A DNA stretch of 64,000 nt from Edaphobacter dinghuensis (GCF_014640335.1 NZ_BMGT01000001.1:930001-994000); one strand, 5' to 3'. Counted from the stretch's first letter, positions 16,562 through 27,567 are shown. The notes: a model not told the origin generated them from the letters alone. A program made the numbers and translations.

Positions 16562-17067
16562 GAGCGCAGAGGAGCTATCTTCTCGGCACAGTATTTTCGT
16601 TGAGCATCCTCAGCATTCTCGGTTGCTCAAATCCTTATCCCCCCGTCGTGGCGACGCTGAATAAGAGCGCCGCGTTGCCCGGCAATCTTCCCTCCAATCC
16701 ATTGCAGGACAGAGTCATCACTTCATGGATCGACAAACAGCATGGAACCATGTCCACGCTCTTCGGCAACGATATCGCCGTTCAGTACGCCCGCACCAGC
16801 CAGCAGCAGGACTATCCCATTGGCTCGACGCTCTCTCTCGTCACTTGGACGCAGCAGGAAGATCCGCGCTGGTTCGGTGCGAGGATACCGGCAAAGGTTA
16901 AATCCGTCGAGTACGTCATCGTGAAGGCCGGCGCCGATCATCGGACGTCGTACACCTACGAATCGTATGAAGGCACGCCGCTCAAACAGACTCTCGAGCA
17001 GCAGGCCCCCACGCCGACGCCGCAGGCACAGTATCTTATCTCGCAGCGTGCAGCCGTCATGCCCTGA
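16558..17067 (+). CDS. Haem-less cytochrome P460-like lipoprotein
   Basis: A 169-residue lipoprotein starting at GTG 16558, which overlaps the upstream stop as GTGA. The signal VRAQRSYLLG then LSILSILGC ends in the lipobox Cys23. The mature part follows the P460 domain of the upstream protein: RVITSWIDKQHGTMSTLFGNDIAVQYA lines up with KVISCTDRFDNHTMREILGNDIAV, and VEYVIVKAGADHRTSYTYES resembles its haem-domain strand. Unlike the neighbour it has no CxxCH anywhere, only the lipobox cysteine, so it should not hold a c-type haem. This suggests a partner or sensor role for the cytochrome. A strong hairpin closes the gene. Confidence 0.72.
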   Translation: MRAQRSYLLGTVFSLSILSILGCSNPYPPVVATLNKSAALPGNLPSNPLQDRVITSWIDKQHGTMSTLFGNDIAVQYARTSQQQDYPIGSTLSLVTWTQQEDPRWFGARIPAKVKSVEYVIVKAGADHRTSYTYESYEGTPLKQTLEQQAPTPTPQAQYLISQRAAVMP

Positions 17068-17081
17068 CGACTGCACGCTGC
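17043..17081 (+). terminator. Terminator built into the 3' end of the P460-like lipoprotein gene
   Basis: GCAGCGTGCAG (17043-17053) pairs with CTGCACGCTGC (17071-17081), and inside, CGTCA pairs with TGACG around a five-base loop; only one position mismatches. The TGA stop at 17065-17067 lies within the hairpin. It separates two convergent genes. Confidence 0.75.
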
Positions 17082-17190
17082 ATAACACTAGAACGATTTC
17101 TTTTAGGCGTAGCTTCCTTTGGTTGTCATTCCCGAAGGAAATCTGCGTTTTGCTCGAATCACCAAAACTACATCGGGAGGAGAACCGTCA

Positions 17191-18627
17191 CTATCCCACC
17201 TCAAACCGGTCGCCGCGCTTGGGACAGACGACGTTCAGCTTGTACATCTTCTCAATCTCTGCCTTCAACGCCTGTTGCGCATCCGGCTCGCCATGTACCA
17301 GAAATACCTGCTTCAGAGTAGGCACAATCGGCTGCATCCACTCCAGAAGCTCGCGCTGGTCGGCATGTCCGCTCAACTCGCCAATCGAGTCCACCTCGGC
17401 CCGCAGCCGCAACGGCTCACCAAAGATCTTCACCTCGGGTTGCTTCTCTACGATGGCGCGGCCCAGCGTATTCTGCGCCTGAAAGCCGGTAATCAATACC
17501 AGGTTCCTCGGGTCTTCGATGCTGTTCTTCAGATGATGCAGCACCCGTCCCGCCTCGCACATTCCCGAGGCCGAGATCACGATGAACGGCACATGCAGCC
17601 CATTCAGCGCCTTGCTCTCCTCCACCGTACGCGTATATTTCAACCGCCTCCATCCAAACGGATCTTCATGAAGATCGGCGAAGGCGCGTGCGCCCTCATC
17701 CCATTCTTCCTCGTGTTTGCGAAACACGTCCGTCACATTCACAGCCAACGGACTATCCACAAAGATAGGAATGTCAGGAATCGCCTTGGCATCGATCAGC
17801 TCATGCAGCAGCATCACCACCTGCTGCGTGCGGCCAACGGCAAACGCGGGCATCACAATGTGTCCGCCACGCGCGACCGTACGATTCACCAGGTTCGCCA
17901 GCTTCTTCTTCACCGGCCCTATCGGCTGATGCAGCCTGTTTCCATACGTGCTCTCCATAATGAGATACTCGGCCGCCGGTGCCGTATCCGGATCGTGGAT
18001 GATCGGCAGCCCCTTGCGTCCCACATCTCCCGAGAACAGCAGCCGCGTCGTCTGCCCCTGCTCTTTTGCCTCGACCAGCACACAAGTCGAACCCAGCATG
18101 TGCCCCGCATCATAGGTCGTCGTCGTAAACCCTGCATCCGCCGTCGAGCCAGCCAGCAACTGCGGCGTATGCAACTTTACCGGCTTGAACTGCTCGACCG
18201 CCTGTGCGGCGTCTTCCTGCGTGTACAGCGGCGTCGCTCCATCGGCCTCGCCATTCATGCCGATCGCCTTTCGCCGTCGCCAGCGCTTATTCACAAACTC
18301 CGCGTCCGATTCCTGAATGTGTGCGCTGTCCTTCAGCATCTTCTCGCACAAATCCACCGTTGCCGGAGTCGTATAAATAGGTCCGCGATATCCCTGCTTC
18401 GCCAGCAGCGGCAGGTCGCCGCTATGGTCGATGTGCGCATGCGAGAGCACCACCGCGTTCAACTGCTCCACCGGCAATGCAAGATGCGCATTGATCTCCC
18501 GGCCCTGTTGCCTGTGTCCCTGAAACAGCCCGCAGTCCAGCAGCACATTCTGTCCCGCGCACTCCAGATGATGCGAAGACCCGGTAACGGTTTGTGCCGC
18601 GCCCCAAAAATGCAATCGAATCCCCAT
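17191..18627 (-). CDS. MBL-fold beta-CASP nuclease-like protein
   Basis: A 478-residue metallo-beta-lactamase-fold protein. The zinc motif HAHIDH is at residues 63-68 (SHAHIDHSGDLPLL), with further His/Asp motifs (ISASGMCEAGRVLHHLK, TGFQAQNTLGR, and the late ELSGHADQRELLEWM), which are the beta-CASP motifs of RNA/DNA-processing enzymes (YSH1/CPSF-type). Bacterial members of this branch are RNA endo- or exoribonucleases of about 450-480 residues. The ATG has GAGGAG upstream. It stands convergent with the P460-like gene, and a hairpin separates it from the lipoprotein gene upstream. It should be a cytoplasmic RNA-processing enzyme; the exact target is unknown. Confidence 0.88.
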   Translation of the reverse strand: MGIRLHFWGAAQTVTGSSHHLECAGQNVLLDCGLFQGHRQQGREINAHLALPVEQLNAVVLSHAHIDHSGDLPLLAKQGYRGPIYTTPATVDLCEKMLKDSAHIQESDAEFVNKRWRRRKAIGMNGEADGATPLYTQEDAAQAVEQFKPVKLHTPQLLAGSTADAGFTTTTYDAGHMLGSTCVLVEAKEQGQTTRLLFSGDVGRKGLPIIHDPDTAPAAEYLIMESTYGNRLHQPIGPVKKKLANLVNRTVARGGHIVMPAFAVGRTQQVVMLLHELIDAKAIPDIPIFVDSPLAVNVTDVFRKHEEEWDEGARAFADLHEDPFGWRRLKYTRTVEESKALNGLHVPFIVISASGMCEAGRVLHHLKNSIEDPRNLVLITGFQAQNTLGRAIVEKQPEVKIFGEPLRLRAEVDSIGELSGHADQRELLEWMQPIVPTLKQVFLVHGEPDAQQALKAEIEKMYKLNVVCPKRGDRFEVG

Positions 18628-18692
18628 TGACGCTCCTCTTGAAATTCACAGCCATCCTAATCGAAACAGAAGACACGCACAGATAACAGCGA

Positions 18693-18716
18693 AGGCCCAT
18701 CCGTTGGGATGGGCCT
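18693..18716 (-). terminator. Terminator of the glycine-zipper lipoprotein gene
   Basis: A 10-base-pair stem, AGGCCCATCC (18693-18702) and GGATGGGCCT (18707-18716), with a GTTG loop, lies just after the stop of the minus-strand lipoprotein gene and before the MBL-fold gene. The tail on the minus strand is T-rich but not a pure T run. Confidence 0.7.
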
Positions 18717-18737
18717 CCATTCTTGCAACACATCGTA

Positions 18738-19649
18738 TTAGTTAGGCTGAACGACGAGATCGTTTGCCAGTCTGAAGTGAACAATCGACTCCGACGGAAT
18801 CTCGATATCGCGATTGCCCGTCATTCCTGCCACGGCTGTTCCTGCGCCTCCACCGGCGAGGCCGCCGACCAGCAGACCAACACCGCCGCTGGCAACGCCA
18901 CCGACCAGCATGCCCAGTCCGGTTCCGCCGCCGATAAACGCAGCCGACCGCTTGCCCTTGCCCTTCTTCGTCCGTGTCAGGTCGCGAGTATCGATTCGAT
19001 ACTGAGTGCCGTTCAGCGTCAGCGAGGTGAGCCGCAGCTCCAGGATCGAAGCTCCCTTGAAGTGTCCGCGGCGATGCGAGGCCTCGACAATCCCGCCTAC
19101 GGGTGCGCCCTTCGGAATCAGGATGGCATTGTTGTCGCCGATGACCGGTTCAACAATCTCGCCGTCGAAGTGGTCGCCTGCCCGGCTCGTCTTCACGCTG
19201 ATGCGCTGATTGATGCGAATCGTCAGGTTCGTTCCCGCAGGCACACTCACATCCGCTGGCTGAACCACCGGAGCGCCGCCCGGCGTCGCTGCCGGAGGCG
19301 GCTGCGTCGCAACAGGCTGCGCTGCTCCGCCGTTCTCTCCTGCAATCGCAGGCTGCGCCGGCGAAACCGCAGGTGCAGATGATCCATTATTTGCCGGAGT
19401 CCCCGCTCCGGGAGTCACTGTCGTCGTCACTGTCTGGGCCGTCTGTCCCGGAGCCGGTGGCTGCACGGTCACCGTAGTCGTCGTTCCATTCTTGTCGACC
19501 GAAACGACTTGCTGCGGCTGTCCTGTAGCTGCCGCCTGCTTCTTGGCTGCGTCAATCGCCGCATCTTCCTTCGACTTGCATCCTGCCAGCAAAGCTACTG
19601 CTAATGCCATTGCCCCCGTAATCTTTAAAAACTTTCCCGAAAATGTCAT
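18738..19649 (-). CDS. Putative glycine-zipper lipoprotein
   Basis: A 303-residue protein. The signal MTFSGKFLKITGAMALAVALLAGC has the lipobox cysteine at residue 24. A low-complexity Ala/Gln/Thr/Pro region follows (to about residue 125), then a conserved soluble part (VSVPAGTNLTIRINQRISVKTS, GDHFDGEIVEPVI, ILIPKGAPVGGIV) of the kind seen in outer-membrane- or conjugation-associated TraF/TraV-like proteins, and a glycine zipper (IGGGTGLGMLVGGVASGGVGLLVGG) before the end. Such zippers associate with membranes. A cell-envelope role is inferred; no firm function is known. It is divergent from kbl. Confidence 0.68.
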   Translation of the reverse strand: MTFSGKFLKITGAMALAVALLAGCKSKEDAAIDAAKKQAAATGQPQQVVSVDKNGTTTTVTVQPPAPGQTAQTVTTTVTPGAGTPANNGSSAPAVSPAQPAIAGENGGAAQPVATQPPPAATPGGAPVVQPADVSVPAGTNLTIRINQRISVKTSRAGDHFDGEIVEPVIGDNNAILIPKGAPVGGIVEASHRRGHFKGASILELRLTSLTLNGTQYRIDTRDLTRTKKGKGKRSAAFIGGGTGLGMLVGGVASGGVGLLVGGLAGGGAGTAVAGMTGNRDIEIPSESIVHFRLANDLVVQPN

Positions 19650-19775
19650 CTTTGGCCCTCATCCTTCGTATCAGACTGTTGGTACATCCGTGTGCGGCTG
19701 CCGATAACCGGTGCCGCTAATGTTCTAAGATGCCCATTTCCCCTCTGCGTACTGTCTCGATATAAAAGGTTTAGG

Positions 19776-21002
19776 ATGAAGCCCATGAGCGACAAAACCC
19801 CCCGCCCCCAGCTCGCCCACCTCACCGCACAGCTCGAAGACCTGCGTCAACGCGGCACCCACTTCAAACTTCGCGTCCTCGATGACGAGCAGGCGCCCGT
19901 CTGCACCTACGACGGCAAGCGCGTCATCAACCTCGCCAGCAACAACTATCTCGGCCTCTGCAACCACCCCAAACTCCGCGAAGCCGCCATCGCCGCCACG
20001 AAAAAATACGGCGTCGGCTCAGGCGCCGTCCGCACCATCGCCGGAACCATGCACATCCACATGGAGCTTGAGGAGAAGATCGCCGCCTTCAAAGGCGTCG
20101 AAGCCTGCGTCGTCTTTCAATCCGGCTTCACCGCGAATGCTGGCACCGTCTCCAGCATCCTCGGCAAAGAAGACTTCATCCTCTCCGACGAGCTCAACCA
20201 CGCCAGCATCATCGACGGAGCGCGCCTCTCTCGCGCCAAGATCAAAGTCTTCCGCCACAAAGACATCGCCCACGCCGAAGATCTGCTCAAAGAGATCCAG
20301 CACGAGCCCGGCCGCAAGCTCCTCATCACCGACGGCGTCTTCTCGATGGATGGCGACATCGGCCCTGTCGACAAGCTCTGCGATCTCGCTGACCAATATG
20401 GAGCCATCATGATGGTCGATGACGCCCACGCCAGCGGTGTCCTCGGTCGCAACGGTCGCGGCTCGGTCGATCACTTCCACTGCACCCAGCGCGTCGACGT
20501 GCAGGTAGGCACGCTCTCCAAAGCCATCGGCGCTCTCGGCGGCTACGTCTGCGGCAGCCGCGACCTCATCGACTACCTCTACCACCGCGCCCGGCCCTTC
20601 CTCTTCTCCACCTCGCACCCACCCTCGGTCGCAGCCACCTGCATCGCAGCGTTCGACCTGCTCGAGATCGAACCCGAGCGCATCCAGCGCCTCTGGGACA
20701 ACACCAACTACTTCAAGCAGCAGCTCACTGCAGCCGGTTTCGACACCGGAGGCCGCACCACGCCTGCTAGCGAGACCCCCATCACTCCCATCCTCATCGG
20801 CGATGGCCGTGCGACAATGGACTTTTCACGTTCTCTCTTCCAGGCCGGCCTCATGGCCACCGGAATCGCCTTTCCCACCGTACCCGAGGGCAAAGCTCGC
20901 ATTCGCACCATCATGACCAGCGAACACACCCGCGAACAGATCGACCAGGCCCTCGAAATTCTCATCACTGTTGCAAGAAAGATGAATATTCTCCCCGCAT
21001 GA
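19776..21002 (+). CDS. kbl: Glycine C-acetyltransferase (2-amino-3-ketobutyrate CoA ligase) family protein
   Basis: A PLP enzyme of the alpha-oxoamine synthase family, 408 residues. The PLP lysine is Lys249 in GTLSKAIGALGGYV; also present are LASNNYLGLCNHPK, VGSGAVRTIAGTMHIHMELE, VFQSGFTANAG, DDAHASGVLGRNGRG and RPFLFSTSHPP. Together these fit glycine C-acetyltransferase (with threonine dehydrogenase it splits threonine to glycine and acetyl-CoA), though the related 8-amino-7-oxononanoate synthase cannot be excluded. A probable tdh is found 34 kb away at 54687, which supports the kbl reading. Start 19776 fits the family; ATG 19785 is possible. The stop overlaps the next gene (ATGA). Confidence 0.82.
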   Translation: MKPMSDKTPRPQLAHLTAQLEDLRQRGTHFKLRVLDDEQAPVCTYDGKRVINLASNNYLGLCNHPKLREAAIAATKKYGVGSGAVRTIAGTMHIHMELEEKIAAFKGVEACVVFQSGFTANAGTVSSILGKEDFILSDELNHASIIDGARLSRAKIKVFRHKDIAHAEDLLKEIQHEPGRKLLITDGVFSMDGDIGPVDKLCDLADQYGAIMMVDDAHASGVLGRNGRGSVDHFHCTQRVDVQVGTLSKAIGALGGYVCGSRDLIDYLYHRARPFLFSTSHPPSVAATCIAAFDLLEIEPERIQRLWDNTNYFKQQLTAAGFDTGGRTTPASETPITPILIGDGRATMDFSRSLFQAGLMATGIAFPTVPEGKARIRTIMTSEHTREQIDQALEILITVARKMNILPA

Positions 21003-21865
21003 CGAATCGAATCACCCGAATCTGTGTCTCATCTAAAATGCCATCTTGTTTAAATACTTCGTCGAAGCTGGCGGCAGTGTATGCTGCTGCCCTGCTGCTG
21101 GCCGTCTGGACGTGTGCTCCCGCCCTTCAGGCTCAACAACTTACCGCCGGAACCTCTTCCTCACTCGCTTCCGCGAACGACTCCGTAGCGGACTCGCTGC
21201 CTGACGCTCCCATTCCCGCATCGGCCATGCAATCCGGTCAGGCGACCACGCCGGCCGCTAACTCTGCTTCCACCGATCCTCAGCAGACCAAGCGGATCCT
21301 TGACATCATGCCGAACTTCCGCTCAGTCTCGGCAGACACCAAACTGCCCCCGCAGTCGGCGAAGGACAAGTTCGTCGCCGCAGGCCACGATACCTTCGAT
21401 TACTCCTCATTTCTTCTGGCTGGCATTCAGGCGGGCTTCTCTATGTATACCAAGTCCTATCCTGAGTTCCATCAGGGTGCGGCAGGTTATGGCCGCTACT
21501 ATTGGCATACCCTCGCCGATACAGCCAGTGAAAACTTTATGGTTGGCGGCGTCGGCCCTGTCATCTTCCATCAGGACAACCGCTACTACACCCTCGGCCA
21601 CGGCTCCATCGGTCATCGCGCCCTCTATGCCGCCACCCGTGTTCTGATCACCCGCAAAGACGACGGCAACAATACCTTCAACTACTCCGAGATCATCGGC
21701 TCAGGCGCATCCGCAGGCGTCTCGTCGCTCTATTACCCCAGCAGCTATCGCACCTGGACCAAGGTCGGCCAGAAGTGGCTCACCAGCGACCTGATCGACA
21801 GCGCCAGCTTCACCTTCAAAGAGTTCTGGCCCGACATCAATCACAAGTTCTTCCATACTCACTAA
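20999..21865 (+). CDS. Secreted protein of unknown function
   Basis: A 288-residue protein whose ATG overlaps the kbl stop as ATGA; ATG 21038 is a possible later start that begins just before the signal peptide (LAAVYAAALLLAVWTCAPALQAQQ). The mature part has an Ala/Ser/Pro-rich linker and a domain of about 190 residues with aromatic motifs (YSSFLLAGIQAGFSMYTKSYPEF, GAAGYGRYYWHTLADTASENF, PVIFHQDNRYYTLGHGS, SSLYYPSSYRTW). I know similar uncharacterised proteins in Acidobacteria but no function. The hydrophobic and aromatic pattern suggests an outer membrane or membrane-associated protein. Coupling to kbl may be accidental. Confidence 0.7.
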   Translation: MTNRITRICVSSKMPSCLNTSSKLAAVYAAALLLAVWTCAPALQAQQLTAGTSSSLASANDSVADSLPDAPIPASAMQSGQATTPAANSASTDPQQTKRILDIMPNFRSVSADTKLPPQSAKDKFVAAGHDTFDYSSFLLAGIQAGFSMYTKSYPEFHQGAAGYGRYYWHTLADTASENFMVGGVGPVIFHQDNRYYTLGHGSIGHRALYAATRVLITRKDDGNNTFNYSEIIGSGASAGVSSLYYPSSYRTWTKVGQKWLTSDLIDSASFTFKEFWPDINHKFFHTH

Positions 21866-21874
21866 ACTTGACAC

Positions 21875-21901
21875 TGCCCCCTACAATAGAAGTAGGGGGC
21901 A
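21875..21901 (+). terminator. Terminator after the secreted-protein gene
   Basis: TGCCCCCTAC (21875-21884) and GTAGGGGGCA (21892-21901) form a 10-base-pair stem around a seven-base loop, ten bases after the stop. There is no strong T run after it. Confidence 0.7.
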
Positions 21902-22009
21902 ATACCGCAATTCCGCGTCGTTGACGACACAAAGTGTTCATCTAAAAGCAATAGATTGAATACTTTAGCGGACTTATACAGGTAAAATCAAGACTTTCGC
22001 CCTCTAGTT

Positions 22010-22054
22010 TGGACTTAAGGTTTTTGTTTTGAAGACTTTGCGTACTTTAGTCCA
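22010..22054. promoter_or_regulatory. Imperfect inverted repeat upstream of the GH35-like gene
   Basis: TGGACTTAAG (22010-22019) and CTTTAGTCCA (22045-22054) are complementary at nine of ten positions with a 25-base spacer, 63 bases before the ATG. It could be a regulator binding site or a leader hairpin. The element CTTTAG recurs at 21963, near the start of the gap. Confidence 0.3.
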
Positions 22055-22117
22055 GGGGGTGGGGTACCTCTGTTTGTACCTTGGGAGCGTAATCGCTGTG
22101 ATAGATTGGCAGCCGAT

Positions 22118-23713
22118 ATGCGAGGACAAATTTCCGCTTTGGCAATCGTCTTCTCTCTTGCAACTCTCGGTGCGAAAAACCTTCACGCACAGCAGCCTCA
22201 TCTGGAAAAGCGCGGCGTAACCACGCAACTGGTCGTCGATGGCAAGCCCTTTCTGATGCTCGCCGGAGAGCTGCATAACTCCAGCTCCTCGAGCCTCGAC
22301 TACATGAAGCCCGCATGGCCGAAGCTGGCGGCGATTCCTCTGAACACGGTGCTGACGCCGCTCTCGTGGGAGCTGATCGAGCCGACCGAAGGAACCTTCG
22401 ACTTCTCGCTGGTCGACGGTCTGCTGTCGCAGGCACGCGAGCAGCATTTGCATATCGTCTTCCTCTGGCTGGCCTCGTGGAAGAACGGTATGTCGAGCTA
22501 CGATCCGGTTTGGGTCAAGCGCGATACAAAGCGGTTTCCCCGCGCTGTCGAGAATGGCAACGAGGTAAATATCCTGAGCACCTTCGGCGACGCGACCCGC
22601 GACGCCGATGCACGCGCCTTCGCCGCCCTGATGAAGCATCTGAGTGAGGTCGATGGTCGCGACCACACCGTTCTGATGATGCAGGTGGAAAACGAGGTCG
22701 GTGTCCTTGGTGATACCCGCGATCACTCCGCCGTGGCGAATAAGGCGTTTGACGGAGCAGTTCCCGAGGAGCTGACAAGCTATCTCAAGACGCATCGCGG
22801 CTCGCTGAACCCAGAGCTGCGCGAGCTCTGGGAGAAGAATGGAGCGAAGACCGCCGGAACATGGGCGCAGGTCTTCGGCGATACCTCGCGTGCCGACGAG
22901 ATCTTTATGGCATGGCACTACGCGCGCTACGTGCAGGCGGTCGCCGCTAAAGGAAAGGCTGCGTACGACCTGCCGATGTATGTGAATGCATGGCTCGGCG
23001 GCAACGATGTAACGCCCGGCGATTATCCCAGCGGAGGCGCGCAGCCAAGGGTGATCGACATATGGAAGGCTGCCGGATCGGCGATCGACATCTACGCGCC
23101 GGACCTTTATGCGTCTCCCTTTGAAGGGTGGTGCAATCGCTATCACCGTGCGGACAATCCGTTGTTGATTCCGGAGACCAATGGCGGTCCGGTGGGCGCG
23201 GCGAATATGTTTTACGCCTTTGGCGAACATGCGGCGCTGGGATTTTCACCGTTCGGTATCGACGGATGGCTCGGTCAGGATGAAGAGCTGGGCAAGAGCT
23301 ACAGCGTCATCGAGCAACTGGCTCCGATGCTGCTGGAGGCGCAGAGCAAGGGCGAAGCGCACGGCTTCCTCCTCGATAAGGGCCATCCGTCGGTGGACTT
23401 CAACATGGACGGCTATGTAGTCCATGTCAGTCTCGATGAGATCTTTGGTCAGGGAACCGAAAAGGGCTTTGGGCTGATTATGGTGACCGGGCCGGAAGAG
23501 TTTATCGGTGCAGGCAAAGGCTTCCGTGTCTCGTTCAGCACAAGATCGTCTGCGACGCGGGTCGGACTGGCTTCGGTAGACGAAGGCAAGTTTGAAGATG
23601 GGAAATGGATCGCCGGGCGCAGGCTCAACGGCGATGAGAACGACCAGGGAAACTACTGGCGCTTCGATTCGCGCAGCGTGAAGATCGAGAAAGCGGCGCT
23701 CTACCATTATTGA
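22118..23713 (+). CDS. Exported GH35-like beta-galactosidase family protein (DUF5597-type)
   Basis: A 531-residue protein with signal peptide (MRGQISALAIVFSLATLGAKNLHAQQ). The catalytic barrel has the GH35-like pattern: FLMLAGELHNSSSSSLDYMKP, NTVLTPLSWELIEPTEGTFDF, QVENEVG with the likely acid/base Glu193, and LLIPETNGG with the likely nucleophile Glu353. The C-terminal third matches the DUF5597 type often found with these enzymes. The substrate is probably a beta-linked galactoside or related glycan, but this is not certain. I chose ATG 22118 over TTG 22106. The next gene, ligA, follows after 59 bases. Confidence 0.83.
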   Translation: MRGQISALAIVFSLATLGAKNLHAQQPHLEKRGVTTQLVVDGKPFLMLAGELHNSSSSSLDYMKPAWPKLAAIPLNTVLTPLSWELIEPTEGTFDFSLVDGLLSQAREQHLHIVFLWLASWKNGMSSYDPVWVKRDTKRFPRAVENGNEVNILSTFGDATRDADARAFAALMKHLSEVDGRDHTVLMMQVENEVGVLGDTRDHSAVANKAFDGAVPEELTSYLKTHRGSLNPELRELWEKNGAKTAGTWAQVFGDTSRADEIFMAWHYARYVQAVAAKGKAAYDLPMYVNAWLGGNDVTPGDYPSGGAQPRVIDIWKAAGSAIDIYAPDLYASPFEGWCNRYHRADNPLLIPETNGGPVGAANMFYAFGEHAALGFSPFGIDGWLGQDEELGKSYSVIEQLAPMLLEAQSKGEAHGFLLDKGHPSVDFNMDGYVVHVSLDEIFGQGTEKGFGLIMVTGPEEFIGAGKGFRVSFSTRSSATRVGLASVDEGKFEDGKWIAGRRLNGDENDQGNYWRFDSRSVKIEKAALYHY

Positions 23714-23727
23714 TGTCGCGAGATTGA

Positions 23728-25899
<2,172 letters not shown>

Positions 25900-25902
25900 A
25901 GG

Positions 25903-27510
25903 TTAGCGAGTGGTGATGAGGACAAGTCCTTGTGGCGGAATGGTGATGGTCAGGTTGCCGTTCTTTAGCGAAGAGGATTCGGGCGGCGATGCCTTGCCTG
26001 CCTCGCGAAGCTTGGCGACCTGATCGCGTGTTGGGAATGCGGGACGACCCATCGCGTCGTAGGTCTTGATGACGTTGCCGTGGTCAGCGTCGAGCCGCCA
26101 GATTTCTATGGGCGCGTTGGGAGAGACGTGCTCAAGCTTTACAGTGAAGATCTTCGATGGGCCAGGATCGGTAGGCGGTGGCGTGTAGGCTGGGCCGCTG
26201 CCGTAGGGTGCGGCGTAGTTCCAGAGAGCGATAGCGAGTGAGCCGTCTTCGCGTCGGGTGGCGAGCGCGGAGTCGGAGTCGAGCTTGATGCGACGGTCGC
26301 CCAACCGATGCAGCATGGCGAAGGCGTTGAGCGAGGGCTTGGGAATATCGTCTTCGGCGATAAGACCGAAGCCGCCGTAGAACGGTGTACGTACGACGCC
26401 CTGTTCTTCGAAGACGTCGGAGAAGGACCAGTAGCTCATCGACTGAGTGAGGCCGTCGCATTGGCTGATGTTGCTGGCGAGCCACGGCCCCATGTAGACG
26501 GAGTCAGTGACGTCAGGCTCGTTGGCGTAGCTGGCGTTGTATTCGCTCATGATGAGCGGAATTTTTGGATAGGGCGACGCGAGAATCTCGTCGTGCACCA
26601 TCTTTACGGCGCGAGCAACCATGTGGTCGCGGGGGACATCTTCGTCGGTGCCGAGGACGTTCTTCGCAGTGTCGTTGCCGTAGACGTGGGTACTGACGAA
26701 GTCGACGGGAACGTTGTCCTTCTTGCAGTGCGCGAGGAAGTCTGCGACCCATGCGGCCTGCGCGGTCGATGGCCCACCGACGCGCAGACGAGCGTTGACC
26801 TTCTTGATGGCGCGCGCAGTGTGGTCGTACAGCTCAAAGTAAGTCGGCTGCTTGGGATTGCCTGCCCAGAAGTCGATGTTGGGCTCATTCCATACTTCGA
26901 AGTCCCACTGTGCTACTTCGTCGATGCCGTAGCGTGCAACGAGATGCTCGACGAAGGCGGTGATCATGTCGTCCCACAGTTTGTAGTCCTTTGGCGGAGA
27001 GACGTTCTGCTTGTACCAGAAGGCGTGCAGCGCGTTCGGATCAGAGGCCATCTTCTTCGGCATGAAGCTCAACTCGACGAAGGGGCGAATGCCATTGGCG
27101 AGCAGGCCATCGTAGATCTGATCGACGTAAGAGAAGTTGTAGATGCCGGAATCAGAGTTCGCGGCCACGTCGGCATTCGTCATCTGGGCAAATTTGATGG
27201 GCCTGCGGTCAGGATCGTAGAGGCCCACGTCGTCCATGAAGATGCCGTGGAAGCGAACGGACTTGAAATCGGTGGCTTGCTTTACGGTGCGGAGGTCTTC
27301 GCGGTAGTCCTGCCTCAGCGAAAGAATGGCGCGGCCTGAGCCGAACGTCTGCTCCCAGAAGTGGGGGAAGGGCGTGGTGGCGGCTTTGGCGTCGATGCGG
27401 AGCGTTGTCATCTGTGAAGTAGAAGATTGAGCCGGAGATGAAATGCAGATGCAGGCAGAGAGGAGAATTGCAGAGCCGACTGACAGCAGGCGGCGGGAGA
27501 TTGATTTCAT
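25903..27510 (-). CDS. Exported GH39-like glycoside hydrolase
   Basis: A 535-residue enzyme with a signal peptide (LLSVGSAILLSACICISSPAQS). The barrel carries the GH39 signature: WDFEVWNEPNIDFW with acid/base Glu209, and PLIMSEYNASY with the likely nucleophile Glu323; RFHGIFMDDVGLY and THVYGNDTAKNVLG also fit the family. GH39 enzymes are beta-xylosidases or alpha-L-iduronidases; the specificity here is unclear. It sits 57 bases downstream of the large TonB-dependent receptor on the same strand, so they are probably one transcript. GGAGC lies before the ATG. A secreted or periplasmic enzyme is inferred. Confidence 0.86.
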   Translation of the reverse strand: MKSISRRLLSVGSAILLSACICISSPAQSSTSQMTTLRIDAKAATTPFPHFWEQTFGSGRAILSLRQDYREDLRTVKQATDFKSVRFHGIFMDDVGLYDPDRRPIKFAQMTNADVAANSDSGIYNFSYVDQIYDGLLANGIRPFVELSFMPKKMASDPNALHAFWYKQNVSPPKDYKLWDDMITAFVEHLVARYGIDEVAQWDFEVWNEPNIDFWAGNPKQPTYFELYDHTARAIKKVNARLRVGGPSTAQAAWVADFLAHCKKDNVPVDFVSTHVYGNDTAKNVLGTDEDVPRDHMVARAVKMVHDEILASPYPKIPLIMSEYNASYANEPDVTDSVYMGPWLASNISQCDGLTQSMSYWSFSDVFEEQGVVRTPFYGGFGLIAEDDIPKPSLNAFAMLHRLGDRRIKLDSDSALATRREDGSLAIALWNYAAPYGSGPAYTPPPTDPGPSKIFTVKLEHVSPNAPIEIWRLDADHGNVIKTYDAMGRPAFPTRDQVAKLREAGKASPPESSSLKNGNLTITIPPQGLVLITTR

Positions 27511-27567
27511 CGAGCGCTCCGGTGGTGTGAGGTAAGGCGGAGTTGTGGCTCCGCCCCTATATGCCTG

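Noticed and set aside
17119..18630. A 503-codon open frame antisense to the MBL-fold gene
   Set aside because: Rich in Arg, His and Gln with no domain; the opposite strand encodes a clear beta-CASP protein.
22004..23230. A 408-codon open frame antisense to the GH35-like gene
   Set aside because: No conserved motif; the plus strand has signal peptide and catalytic residues.
26308..27339. A 343-codon open frame antisense to the GH39-like gene
   Set aside because: Shadow of a coding region; Val/Asp-rich with no domain.
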